Positions 52,596-61,962 of a stretch of 64,000 nucleotides of DNA are shown one piece after another. Under the pieces are notes generated by a model that saw only the letters and a program-made list of their open reading frames with translations, had not been told where the DNA came from and made no database searches. A program made the translations under genes and the position numbers. The stretch covers positions 1 through 64,000 of the forward strand of contig CAZGFD010000007.1 of the NCBI GenBank assembly GCA_964525045.1, read 5' to 3'. Source of the DNA: G020348185 sp964525045 (GTDB taxonomy: Bacteria; Nitrospirota; Nitrospiria; Nitrospirales; UBA8639). Each line of letters opens with the position of its first letter. The first letter of the stretch is position 1.

Positions 52596-52968
52596 TTCCT
52601 GGAAAGTCTTCAATGATCCTAGCAATTGTTGAAATGGCGTCACACCTATTAAGGGTGGCTCATGCCGAAGACGGAAGGGCTGGTGCGGTTGTAACTATCA
52701 CACTATTGTGGCTAGGGTGACCCTCTCCCACAAAACAGGGCCAGCGAAAATCTGAAATCTTTGCTTAGCCGGATTGCCATCTAAGGAGGGAGCCGATGAA
52801 TAATAAGCAGTATTAGGAAGCCCACATTGCGACCGTGTTTCGGCAGGCGCCCCTTCCCGAAAGCTCATGCAAACTGGATTTCAGTTTAGCGGAATGAGCT
52901 CATCAAGGCTGATCCAATTTTCGAGGAAGGGAACTCTCGGTTATTTGAATGCACAGACCATGACTAAT
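52596..52968. other. Gap between convergent genes of element C
   Basis: No convincing gene; a few short frames only. The SUMF1-like gene and the lipoprotein gene converge across it. Confidence 0.4.
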
Positions 52969-53964
52969 CTACTGCAAGGTGACCCGACGGAAACTCAAGA
53001 CCTCTCGAGAGAGAAGATGGAGCTGTTGCACCATTACATTCACATAGGTTTTCAATTCCTCGAGCATTTGGGCTCGGATACGCAAATCCTCAATTTCATA
53101 GAGACCGGCGGTGCTAAAAAGCAGGTCAGTTCGACGATTGGTTGTGCCGGATTGAGCAATGAACCCATCGTTCTGCCATTCCGCGATCAGCTCGTTGCGT
53201 TTCGTTGAATACTCCGCCTGATCCCCCAATGGCCAATTAAGAAATCGCCAGACGGTTTGGGAGAACAGGGTCGGTGCCTGCGGATTCTCCCATAGTTCAC
53301 GTAGGAAATTTTGAGGGGCGTGATACTCATGTTCTTCACTTGTAAAGCCGGCAGCCAGGCCGAATCCGGCAGCAAAGACGCCGCCGCCAATGTCCGCAAT
53401 CGCTGCAGCTATTTCACTGACCCCCAAAGTCAATGCTCCCCCTACGATTCCGATCACCGCATCTCCGACAATAGCCGCGACCTCGTAGCGCTGGGAACGT
53501 TGTTCACGGATCTCAGTCAGGGTGGTGGCCACATGATTGGCCCGGATGGCCTCACAATCAATCCGGCTGGCGACGCTGCTCACTTCGAAAAAGGTCGTCA
53601 TCATCTGATTGGAGAGGTATTGTTGAAGCTCGAACAGGCGTTGCCTCGTCTCACCCTCGCCCCCGGGGTCCACTCCTGCAAGTTCACGGGTTTCTTGCAC
53701 GAGGGGCAGAACGCCGATTATCTCAGCAATGTGACGGGCCTCTGAGGACAGACCATCATCGATTGGAGGGCGATCAACGGCAGACAAGGAAGAGGTGGAC
53801 AAGGATGATGGGAGAGATAGTGAAGCCAAGTCCGGTGGGAGAGTCAGCGAGGCACAAGACGTTCCGGATACATCGCGGGGAGACACCGACAGGCCCGGTT
53901 CACCTGTGGCACAGCCACCAAGAGCAACGATTCCGGTGATGAGCAATCCAAGTATTCTCCACAT
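52969..53964 (-). CDS. Glycine-rich lipoprotein of unknown function
   Basis: A 331-residue protein with lipobox LGGC (MWRILGLLITGIVALGGC). After a Ser/Leu-rich linker comes a helical region, then a small-residue-rich hydrophobic hairpin (about 165-205, VGDAVIGIVGGALTLGVSEI, GGGVFAAGFGLAAG) that could insert into a membrane, then helices. GGAG-type site AAAGGAG precedes the ATG. Not similar to any family I can name. Confidence 0.78.
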   Translation of the reverse strand: MWRILGLLITGIVALGGCATGEPGLSVSPRDVSGTSCASLTLPPDLASLSLPSSLSTSSLSAVDRPPIDDGLSSEARHIAEIIGVLPLVQETRELAGVDPGGEGETRQRLFELQQYLSNQMMTTFFEVSSVASRIDCEAIRANHVATTLTEIREQRSQRYEVAAIVGDAVIGIVGGALTLGVSEIAAAIADIGGGVFAAGFGLAAGFTSEEHEYHAPQNFLRELWENPQAPTLFSQTVWRFLNWPLGDQAEYSTKRNELIAEWQNDGFIAQSGTTNRRTDLLFSTAGLYEIEDLRIRAQMLEELKTYVNVMVQQLHLLSREVLSFRRVTLQ

Positions 53965-54683
53965 ATTTACTCCTTTTCATATAAAGATCTTTGAATAGGT
54001 GATGCTCTCAGCTCTCCGGTTTTCATCACCACACCAAGAAGAGCGAAAATGCCCACCCAAATTGCCACACTCAGGTGATAACCCAGTAACCTCAGAGGAT
54101 AAATACCTGCCATGAATGGTTTCCATTCTCATTTGCTGCCTAGGTTTACCCAACTTCAACGATGAAGGAAGGGCATTTGCGTTTGATTGCATTTTATAAG
54201 AACTGATTTTGCAGCTTACAGGAGCGATTAGGAGGAAGGCTTCAAGGCTGGCGTGGGAATTCAATGATTTTGATGTAGAGAGTTGGTTGTTTTTTATTAA
54301 AGAATAAATGCTTACTGACCACGATTAAACCTCAATGGAGGTAGAAATGGCAACATTCTTACATTCTCAAAAGAACGTGGGGGGATAAGGAAAGTTGAGA
54401 ATTCAAAGTATTATGATTGAGATGCTTCTTCGAGCATGACACCCTTTAAAGCCAGTTTGGCTGGATGTTTTGTGGCTCAACATTTGGAGTGATTTTTTCG
54501 CGTGCCTCAAGTCAAAGATGGACCGTCCTTTGACGGTTACTGTCAAGTGTTTCATTGGAGGTGGTTCAGGAGCTTTGGCAGGAGGAAAGGGTTCTTAATT
54601 GTTCAATCTGGATAACGCCATTTTAAAAGAAACCTATTCTATCTGACCCAAAAATCCCTTTAGGGGTGAAACTCACCGTTCAC
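53965..54683. other. Long non-coding stretch before att copy 4
   Basis: Short frames only, none with a ribosome site and protein-like composition. No repeat or IS remnant recognised. Confidence 0.4.
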
Positions 54684-54880
54684 GTATTTACCCAGATTCC
54701 GGTTTTACTCCCGGTTCTAAGTCCAACTCAACCTCGATTGAAAACGCTGATAAAGTGAGAATCGCGAGTATTGATAGGCTGATCATACCAATCTGTCCCA
54801 TTTAATCACGCTTGATCACTATCCGCTTCGAACCCATTCCGGATTTGGCTGTCCAGGTTCGTTCCCTGGTCCCCCAGCCA
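54684..54880 (+). repeat. Att-region repeat, copy 4 (most diverged)
   Basis: Unit of 197 bases homologous to copies 2 and 3. The tRNA-Gln half at 54836-54880 differs from the tRNA at four positions, including one in the T-loop (TTCGTTC). Right end of the accreted tRNA-Gln array. The following 54881-55757 has no gene I can support. Confidence 0.8.
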
Positions 54881-55757
54881 GGAAAATTTGCTCCTATAGG
54901 TCATCCCTTTAAAGCAGGCCTCAACTTTTTTCCTTCGAATTCGCTTCACTATTTTTGGGGAGCCCATTCAAGTTCCTTTTTAAGTGACGTTTCAATGCCA
55001 ATTAAAATATCTGCTGGTTTAATAACAGCATTCTACATGTATGTTTGATTGGACATATCTTAACTTCTGGAGCTTCCTGTCTGCTCTGCAAAAGATTAGT
55101 CAATAATGTTCAAATGTTTTGCGATTCCTCCTTTCGATCTGGCTTTTGCTGCAATGGCCGAAAAGCGGCGGGTTCAGTCAGGCAGGAGAGGGTCACGACT
55201 CATCACGTTTGATGGAAAAGTCAATCATTCACTATACCTGGGAAAAATATACGGATAGATACACCCTTTTATACGAAAGGGTACATCCTCCAACACTTTT
55301 GTTTATTGGTGATTTTTAAAACCGAACACCGTTGCGGTCTGTAGGTGCAATTCGATCAAAGGGTTACGTCGTACTTTTTAAATTTGGATTCTTTTGCTGG
55401 AAGGAGGAATGAAAGTTGCAGCTATTAAGGAAATATCAAGTAGGTAAAAAAGAAATGAATTTCGATTCGTGTTCAACATAATGAAAACGAGTTTCCCCCG
55501 TTTCTAACTTTCGCTTGTTTCAAAACTGAGGCCAAAAGGAGGATGCCGTCTTTATGTACCATAAATATTATCAAATACCCCGACCAATAATGCGTGCAGA
55601 CTGCTTTATTCATAAGGGGGAAATTTCAATCAAATCCTCAAGTAACCCCTAAGCTGCAATATAAAATGGCCCAAACTCGATACCCAAACAGTTAGCGCGT
55701 TTTACCTTGATTATTTAAGGAAAATTTGATGAAAAAATTTAAAAAGGAGAAGGAATC

Positions 55758-58574
55758 ATGATAAAGGAAAAAATAAAAACGGAAGTGACTGGAACTGTAC
55801 GTTGGAGTGACACATTAGAACCCATAGGGGGCGTTGACGTAGCACTAGTGCCAAGTGATGAAATTAATATTTCAAAATACTTCCATAAAGCCCCCCCCAG
55901 TTATGCAACGACCTCTGAACGAGGACAGTTTAGGTTCCGGCCTGGTGAAATTGATCAGGAAAAAGATGAAGATGGTTTTAAGATGCTGATAAAAGCAAAT
56001 GGGCAGATTCTGGATGTTTCCTCGGGCCATTCAATGAAAACCAGAAGGTTAAATCGAGGCCTGGACATTTTGGTGCCGGGTCATTTACGCCTACGAGACC
56101 AACCGGACCATCCTACAATAAAAGTTGGTGATCTTGACTTAAATGCAGCAGCTGTGGAGAAGGCAAAGCCAGAAGACGTCCTACGGATTGCTCAGGCGCT
56201 GGTCGATCCCAGTGCGGCAAGAAGGGAGGCCAAGAAAATTGCAGAACTCTCAAAAGAGCTGATACCCCATCATGGATCAAAAGTTTGGCAATGTGAAACT
56301 CCGATCCTCACGACCATAGAAGCGCTAATCAGAAAAAAACGGTGGCCACGTGAAGTCTCCCTTGCCGTAGAAGATATACTCCGCCTTCGAGGGAATGGGT
56401 TTGCAGAACAAACTCATGAGTGCACCAACTTTATCATTACCTACCAAGATGCTGGCCCAGCCGCAGTTCCCTCCAGCACGGATACAGAAGATGTCATTGA
56501 CCCAGGCTCTAATCCGCCGGTCGTATTAGCGACCCTGCCGGCTGGAGGTGCTCCAACGTATATCAAGCGCATTTGTTTCTGGTTGGAGCGTGCTCTGGCT
56601 GCCTACATTAATGCACCCTTTAGTATGCTCAATCCCGCTGGTTCAGGAAAAATTCCGGTAGTGGTGAATTCTAGCCCTTATGGCAGTGCCAGTCCTGCCG
56701 GTACATTTTATCTCAACAACAACCTCGATCCCGATCTGATGTGTGCGGTTGCGGTCCATGAGTTATTTCATATGGTCCAATTTGAATACGGTGGGAGCGG
56801 GACTTGGAGACAATCGGTATTTGAAGGTGGCGCAGTGTTTGCGGAGGATACGGCTGCCGACCTGATGAATCGTTACATTGATGAAACCAGAAGTAATTTC
56901 AATGGTGTGGGCGTGTTGGCAGACCCTAACAAATCTTTGGAATCGGCAAGTTATAAGTGTTCGCTGTTCTGGCGGTATGTGGCCGAACAACACTCTCCGG
57001 ATCAAACAGAACCCTTTGTGGGGGTGGAAACCTATCGTACAATTATTGAGAAATGTTCCACCGGCAGCTATGCGACGACAGATGTGAGGGCCGCCTTACG
57101 TGAATTACCCTGGTACCAGGATTTCTATCAATTTCATTATCTTGATCCTGCCAAACAGGATCGCACCAATAGCGAAACGACCTTTGGAAATTATGCCCTC
57201 GCTTGCTACCTGAAGGATTTAGGCATTAACCAACCTGACCGGCGTTTCGACTTTATAGAGGATGAGGAAAACATTCATATTGATAACGTCCTCGGCGGGG
57301 CTCCGGCGGATATTACCTCCATGCCCTCCGTCGTCATTACGAGTACGGTGAATCTGACTGACAGTGGCGCCGGCAGTTCGCAAACCTTTGTTGGAAATGT
57401 CAATGAGTTGGCCAGCAGATATTATGTCGTGAACGTTGATAATGCTGTCACCAACGTGAAAATAGAATTCTCAGCCGATCCGGGATTTACCAGTCTGCTT
57501 TTCCAAATCGCACAAATCGATGAAGATGGCAATCTTCGAGACATTCATCGTACTGATAGCAGTTGGTACACCAAACGTATCACTAATGAACAGGATGGTA
57601 AAAAGTTGGATAGACTGCTAATTGTTGTATCAGGATGCGAAACGACTGGCTCTTTTACAATTGATGTAGATTCTGACACCCCAGCTCCGGATGTCATGGT
57701 AACGCGCTGGCATAGTTTGATGAAGAGGGAGTATGAGATAGATTCTCGCAATTATGCTTGGACCTGGGTCTCACCCGATATTTGGGTGGATAATGACAAC
57801 AATGGCATTGCTGATAGTGAAGTTTTTTTTAATTTCAACAACAAGTTGAATATTCGCTTGCACAATAAAGGAAATACCCAGGCAAATGGCATCGAAGTAC
57901 TATTTTACTACCAGAGTGCAGCAGGCGGGCTATCGGATGCGGCCTGGTTGCCGGTTCGGAATAACAATGGCGTGATTCAAATGCTAACGGGCCTCTCACT
58001 TGCACCTGGAACAAGCAATAACTGGTCAGTAGACTGGTCACCCATACCGGATGGTTCCAGTAACCACTTCTGTATACGCGCGATCGTCACGGCCCCTGGG
58101 GATTTTAATATCGATAATAAACGCGTCTTGTCTAACTTCGGGAATGTGAAGAGCATGTTTCCGTATTTTGATCTGCGTTTAATTCGCCGTAATATTCTTC
58201 CCCATCGATCTCCCATACAACTCAAAGTTATTCCCCGTCTGCCAAGTAACTATTCAATTTCCCAATTTGACCTAAAACGCGAGGAGAAGATCACTTTGCA
58301 TCCAGGGGAGGTCCATCTTGATGAAATCCGTATAAACAAAGCTACGACCAACACATATCTGGTCCATCAGGATAAGCATCTTGAAAAACTGAGCCACCTG
58401 GGTGTGCTCAATAGGCGATTGGAGATGAAACCTAATTTGCGGGGTGAATATAAGACTCCAGCGGAAGCGTTACCACCTGGCGTGGCAGGACGTCCCATGG
58501 TGACAGTTGTCCACGAAGTCGATGGTTTAGCCATAGGTGGAATGACATTTCTGCTCAGTGCTGGAGAGGAATAG
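55758..58574 (+). CDS. Large HExxH metallopeptidase-like protein without leader
   Basis: A 938-residue protein. N-terminal about 100 residues look like a carboxypeptidase-regulatory/Ig-like domain (TGTVRWSDTLEPIGGVDVAL). Catalytic HELFH at 334-338 (VAVHELFHMVQFEYGG) with downstream EGGAVFAEDT as possible third ligand, a gluzincin-type layout. Residues about 540-660 hold a PPC-like beta domain, and about 690-800 a CARDB-like region (IRLHNKGNTQANGIEVLFYY). AAAAGGAGAAGG precedes the ATG. No signal peptide is seen. It forms a run with the next two genes. Confidence 0.85.
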   Translation: MIKEKIKTEVTGTVRWSDTLEPIGGVDVALVPSDEINISKYFHKAPPSYATTSERGQFRFRPGEIDQEKDEDGFKMLIKANGQILDVSSGHSMKTRRLNRGLDILVPGHLRLRDQPDHPTIKVGDLDLNAAAVEKAKPEDVLRIAQALVDPSAARREAKKIAELSKELIPHHGSKVWQCETPILTTIEALIRKKRWPREVSLAVEDILRLRGNGFAEQTHECTNFIITYQDAGPAAVPSSTDTEDVIDPGSNPPVVLATLPAGGAPTYIKRICFWLERALAAYINAPFSMLNPAGSGKIPVVVNSSPYGSASPAGTFYLNNNLDPDLMCAVAVHELFHMVQFEYGGSGTWRQSVFEGGAVFAEDTAADLMNRYIDETRSNFNGVGVLADPNKSLESASYKCSLFWRYVAEQHSPDQTEPFVGVETYRTIIEKCSTGSYATTDVRAALRELPWYQDFYQFHYLDPAKQDRTNSETTFGNYALACYLKDLGINQPDRRFDFIEDEENIHIDNVLGGAPADITSMPSVVITSTVNLTDSGAGSSQTFVGNVNELASRYYVVNVDNAVTNVKIEFSADPGFTSLLFQIAQIDEDGNLRDIHRTDSSWYTKRITNEQDGKKLDRLLIVVSGCETTGSFTIDVDSDTPAPDVMVTRWHSLMKREYEIDSRNYAWTWVSPDIWVDNDNNGIADSEVFFNFNNKLNIRLHNKGNTQANGIEVLFYYQSAAGGLSDAAWLPVRNNNGVIQMLTGLSLAPGTSNNWSVDWSPIPDGSSNHFCIRAIVTAPGDFNIDNKRVLSNFGNVKSMFPYFDLRLIRRNILPHRSPIQLKVIPRLPSNYSISQFDLKREEKITLHPGEVHLDEIRINKATTNTYLVHQDKHLEKLSHLGVLNRRLEMKPNLRGEYKTPAEALPPGVAGRPMVTVVHEVDGLAIGGMTFLLSAGEE

Positions 58575-58645
58575 GAACATCTAATTGTGGCGGCAATATT
58601 TCCATTACCACCTGGAAATTGGGTGAAAACGTAAAGGAATTCCCA

Positions 58646-59206
58646 ATGAATATGGCAAAAAAATCCATACTATGCCATCCGATGCTAGTCGTGGTGATTG
58701 GTGGGGTATTAAGTTTCTTAATTTTAGCCTGTTCACCAACAACCGTTTATATTGTTCGTCATGCAGAAAAAGCGGGAAGCCCCGTAAACGATCCTGTTCT
58801 TACCAGCGATGGGCAACAACGGGCGCAGGCCCTAAAAGAATCACTTAAAGATGCGTCTATTGATGCCATTATCGTCAGCGATCTGCAACGTACCCAGCTA
58901 ACAGCACAACCGTTGGCTGACCATTTAAACCTACAACCGATTGTGATTGCAGTAAAACCTCCCGCCACCCCGGAGCAATATATCCAAAATGTGGTGAATG
59001 AGATTACTGAAAATTGGAAAGGGCGTGATGTTTTGGTGGTCAGTCATAATACTCTCCTTCAACCGATCGCAGAAAATCTTGGCAGCCCATCGATTGGAGT
59101 AATTAATGAAGAAAGCGGGTATGACCAATTTTTCGTCATTATCAAACCGAGGAGATCAGAAACCTCTAAATTCGTGCATGTACGTTATGGTGCTCAGGCA
59201 GAGTAA
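58646..59206 (+). CDS. Histidine phosphatase-family lipoprotein
   Basis: A 186-residue protein from the ATG at 58646. Leader VVVIGGVLSFLILAC gives a lipobox (LILAC), then YIVRHAEK with the catalytic R38-H39, SDLQRTQLTAQPLA and the second VVSHN. It belongs to the phosphoglycerate-mutase-like phosphatases. A periplasmic or membrane-facing lipoprotein of this family is unusual but known in environmental bacteria. It lies between two peptidase genes with short gaps (71 and 33 bases). Confidence 0.87.
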   Translation: MNMAKKSILCHPMLVVVIGGVLSFLILACSPTTVYIVRHAEKAGSPVNDPVLTSDGQQRAQALKESLKDASIDAIIVSDLQRTQLTAQPLADHLNLQPIVIAVKPPATPEQYIQNVVNEITENWKGRDVLVVSHNTLLQPIAENLGSPSIGVINEESGYDQFFVIIKPRRSETSKFVHVRYGAQAE

Positions 59207-59239
59207 GTGACCCTCAAACCGTTTCCGTGAGAAGAAAAA

Positions 59240-61357
59240 ATGAAACTTGTTAACTCAAAATCGATTCATCGCCTGTTGTTTGCCAATGACCATAATAATG
59301 TTTCCCGCGAGGAGATTATTGACCACCAGACTGGGGTTACCGTCACGATTAGGCCAACACCTACCGTTTCCAAAATAGTCGAACAATTTAGAAGTTCCGG
59401 TTTTCGGATGGCATTTCTCATTGAGAACAACAGTAAAGACTTGGTTAAGGATCTGGAGTTTACTTTCATTCCTGACGAATTAGAATTTATTCATTTACCA
59501 GTTGTTGATAGGAAGGCCTTCGCCTTATCTTGCAAAGGTTTTGCCACACATCCTGAGGAGGTACTGTTAATAGCCGCTGATCGGAATCTCCGTACTGCTG
59601 CCCTAGATGCAGGTATGTCAGCCGTGCCCCATCCAGCCATGGTCAAAAGCATTATTGATGATCAACCACTGTTTTTTGGCAAATTGGATGGGGCCAAAAA
59701 CCTTATTCAACGTTTGCCAGATATTGTGCCTTATTATGTGGAAACCTATGCCCACGATGCTTGCCAACTATTTGGTTCATTATCACCAAATACCATCGCT
59801 CAGGCTATCCAACAGAATATCAACGTGCAAATTTACCAGGTGGATCTTGCCCGTCACGATTTTATGTTTGTGCGGATTGATAACCACAGAGACCAGGGTT
59901 TATTGTCCGCGCTAGCCAATAGAATGATTTTGTCTTATGAACGCGGGCGCATACTGGTTGCGCTCGATAAAGATTCACAAAATGACGATATATCACTACA
60001 TGGAGATCACGGGCATTACTGGTACCTGATGCCCAGTCCAGAACTTCTTGAAGCGGGAAATACAGATTTCTATGCGGGCGGTCCCGCTTTGAGTGCAAAA
60101 CAAATCTCGCTTATGCACAGCATAGGAAAATCCCAACTTATTGAGTGGCTTGAAACCAATTCCAATCTTTTGGATATAGGCGAACTCCTGTTTCCTGGTT
60201 GTCCAATGTCGGCTTGCGATTACGAAAAAACAGTAAGTCGTTATAGTGGAAAAACCACCCTGGATAGTGGAGGAATCATCAGGTCACGCGAAGTCAGGCA
60301 TCCCGACAATGAGCGAGTAGTAAACACTCTCTTACGTGATTTACGCGCGATGGGGTATTGTGCCTGGACCCATAGTTTCTGTGTACAGGGGCAAATAGCA
60401 AAAAATGTTATTGCCGAACTCCCGGGTCGGGGGTATTTCCGAATACATCCGACCTGGCTGGACAAAATTCGTAAAATTTTAGAACGCCATCCAAGTGCAA
60501 ATCCTGTTACGCCATGGTTGTCGGAATTAGAAAAAATTTTGGGACAAGAGTGGTCCGCTCAATTGCACGGTCAAGCAAACACACCTTGGCAATTGCGACA
60601 TTTGGCCGAAATGCAATTGGGTGTTTATCAATATCCAGCATTACGTTGCCCGGTGGCGGGATTTGGTGCAGAACTGGTTATTGTTGGATGTCATTTAGAT
60701 TCCACGGCTGCCTCGGATGGACAATTTGATCCTGCAAACGACCCTGCTCCGGGAGCAGATGATGATGCTTCCGGGATTGCAGGCACATTGGCTACGGCAC
60801 AATTCATGACTGTTTATCGAAATAAACTCAAACATAGTGTGCGTTTCTGTTTTTTTAATGCAGAAGAACTGGGCATGGTAGGTAGTCAAGCATACGCAGC
60901 TTATTTGAAATCCATTAATGGTAACGTCAAAGCCGTAGTGTGTATGGATATGATCGGTTTCAATAGTGATGCGAACCGGCTGTTTGAAGTACACGCGGGC
61001 TATACGGATCCTCTCATACGTGATCAATCTGTCCCTATTGCCAACCAAATAGCCAGTTCTGCCTCACAACAGGGAAATTTGGCAGCAACACAGATTTATC
61101 AGGGAACCATTGCCAGCGCTGGAGCCAATCGCAATACGCACGACGGTGCCATCAATCGCAGCGATCACAGCTCATTCCATCATCAGGGATATCCGGCAGT
61201 TGTTGTATCGGAAGACTTTTTCATAAATCAGTTCGGGGAACCTCCTTCAGATCCAAATCCCAATTATCATCGTAGTAGCGATACCGTAATAGACAGTAGT
61301 TATGGTGCGGATATAGCATGTGCAGTGGCCCATGCAGTCAAGGAATTAGCCAAATAA
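59240..61357 (+). CDS. M28-family zinc aminopeptidase-like protein
   Basis: A 705-residue protein. C-terminal M28 domain (about 450-700): VGCHLDST (H about 484), GADDDASGIAG, FFNAEELGMVGSQAY with the catalytic EE, VVCMDMIGF, and RSDHSSFHHQGYPAV. All five usual zinc/catalytic positions appear present. The N-terminal 440 residues are not a family I recognise (part resembles a deaminase- or amidotransferase-like alpha/beta domain). No signal peptide. Follows the phosphatase by 33 bases. The N-terminal half could direct substrate or localisation. Confidence 0.88.
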   Translation: MKLVNSKSIHRLLFANDHNNVSREEIIDHQTGVTVTIRPTPTVSKIVEQFRSSGFRMAFLIENNSKDLVKDLEFTFIPDELEFIHLPVVDRKAFALSCKGFATHPEEVLLIAADRNLRTAALDAGMSAVPHPAMVKSIIDDQPLFFGKLDGAKNLIQRLPDIVPYYVETYAHDACQLFGSLSPNTIAQAIQQNINVQIYQVDLARHDFMFVRIDNHRDQGLLSALANRMILSYERGRILVALDKDSQNDDISLHGDHGHYWYLMPSPELLEAGNTDFYAGGPALSAKQISLMHSIGKSQLIEWLETNSNLLDIGELLFPGCPMSACDYEKTVSRYSGKTTLDSGGIIRSREVRHPDNERVVNTLLRDLRAMGYCAWTHSFCVQGQIAKNVIAELPGRGYFRIHPTWLDKIRKILERHPSANPVTPWLSELEKILGQEWSAQLHGQANTPWQLRHLAEMQLGVYQYPALRCPVAGFGAELVIVGCHLDSTAASDGQFDPANDPAPGADDDASGIAGTLATAQFMTVYRNKLKHSVRFCFFNAEELGMVGSQAYAAYLKSINGNVKAVVCMDMIGFNSDANRLFEVHAGYTDPLIRDQSVPIANQIASSASQQGNLAATQIYQGTIASAGANRNTHDGAINRSDHSSFHHQGYPAVVVSEDFFINQFGEPPSDPNPNYHRSSDTVIDSSYGADIACAVAHAVKELAK

Positions 61358-61639
61358 TGGGAAGAATTAGTAATTAGAAATGCCAATTGTCTAACCTCTG
61401 AGGGAGAGAACTAAGAGGTCAAGTCTAGTTTTATTAATCTTAGACCCTACTGCAATCGCCTTTCTTTGGCCAAGCAGGCTTCAAAATGTGGAATCCCGCT
61501 GCCCGCACTGGCGTAGGCCTTCCAACCGAATCGCCGGGTGATTTCTCTTAATTTAAGGTCCTCCTCTCGTTGATACACATAGAGGGCTTAGCCCCACGGT
61601 TGAGGCAATGATATCCTCGCCCCCTCCGACCTAAGTCGC

Positions 61640-61885
61640 GGTTTTAAACCGCATTAAGCGATGAGGCCGGTCATGGTAATAGTTCCACCGCCACCAATTC
61701 ACAACTACCGGTGTTTTCGGGCGACTCCAAAAGAATTATTTCTTCAAACAGTCTTCCCGAAGTTTCCCGTGGAAACTTTCTACAAAGGCGTTCTCCCACG
61801 GACTGTCTGGTTCGATGAACAACGGCTCCCCCCCTACTCAAAAAGACACACTCGAAGCCCCCGCCACGAATTCTGGGCAACTATC
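61640..61885 (-). pseudogene. IS3-family transposase (orfB) C-terminal remnant
   Basis: The minus-strand translation reads FIEPDSPWENAFVESFHGKL then REDCLKK and a stop; later NWWRWNYYHDRPHRLM in another frame. This is the end of the DDE integrase core of IS3-type transposases, with stops and frameshifts. The rest of 61358-61962 contains no other gene. Confidence 0.8.
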
Positions 61886-61962
61886 GCCTCGAGTATAAGG
61901 AAGACACCCTCCGTCTGTCGTCAGCTCATCAACCTTTCTTCTTCCCAAACCCAAGCTCTCTC

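Larger units (their letters stand above)
51304..54880. mobile_element. Small element C between tRNA-Gln copies 3 and 4
   Basis: A 3.5-kb segment bounded by directly repeated tRNA halves. It holds one SUMF1-type gene and one lipoprotein gene and no integrase. Copy 4 has four mismatches to the tRNA, so this right boundary is probably the oldest. Confidence 0.5.

Noticed and set aside
53311..53745. Long plus-strand frame of 144 codons
   Set aside because: Antisense to the lipoprotein gene, no ribosome site, and composition mirrors the opposite strand's codons.
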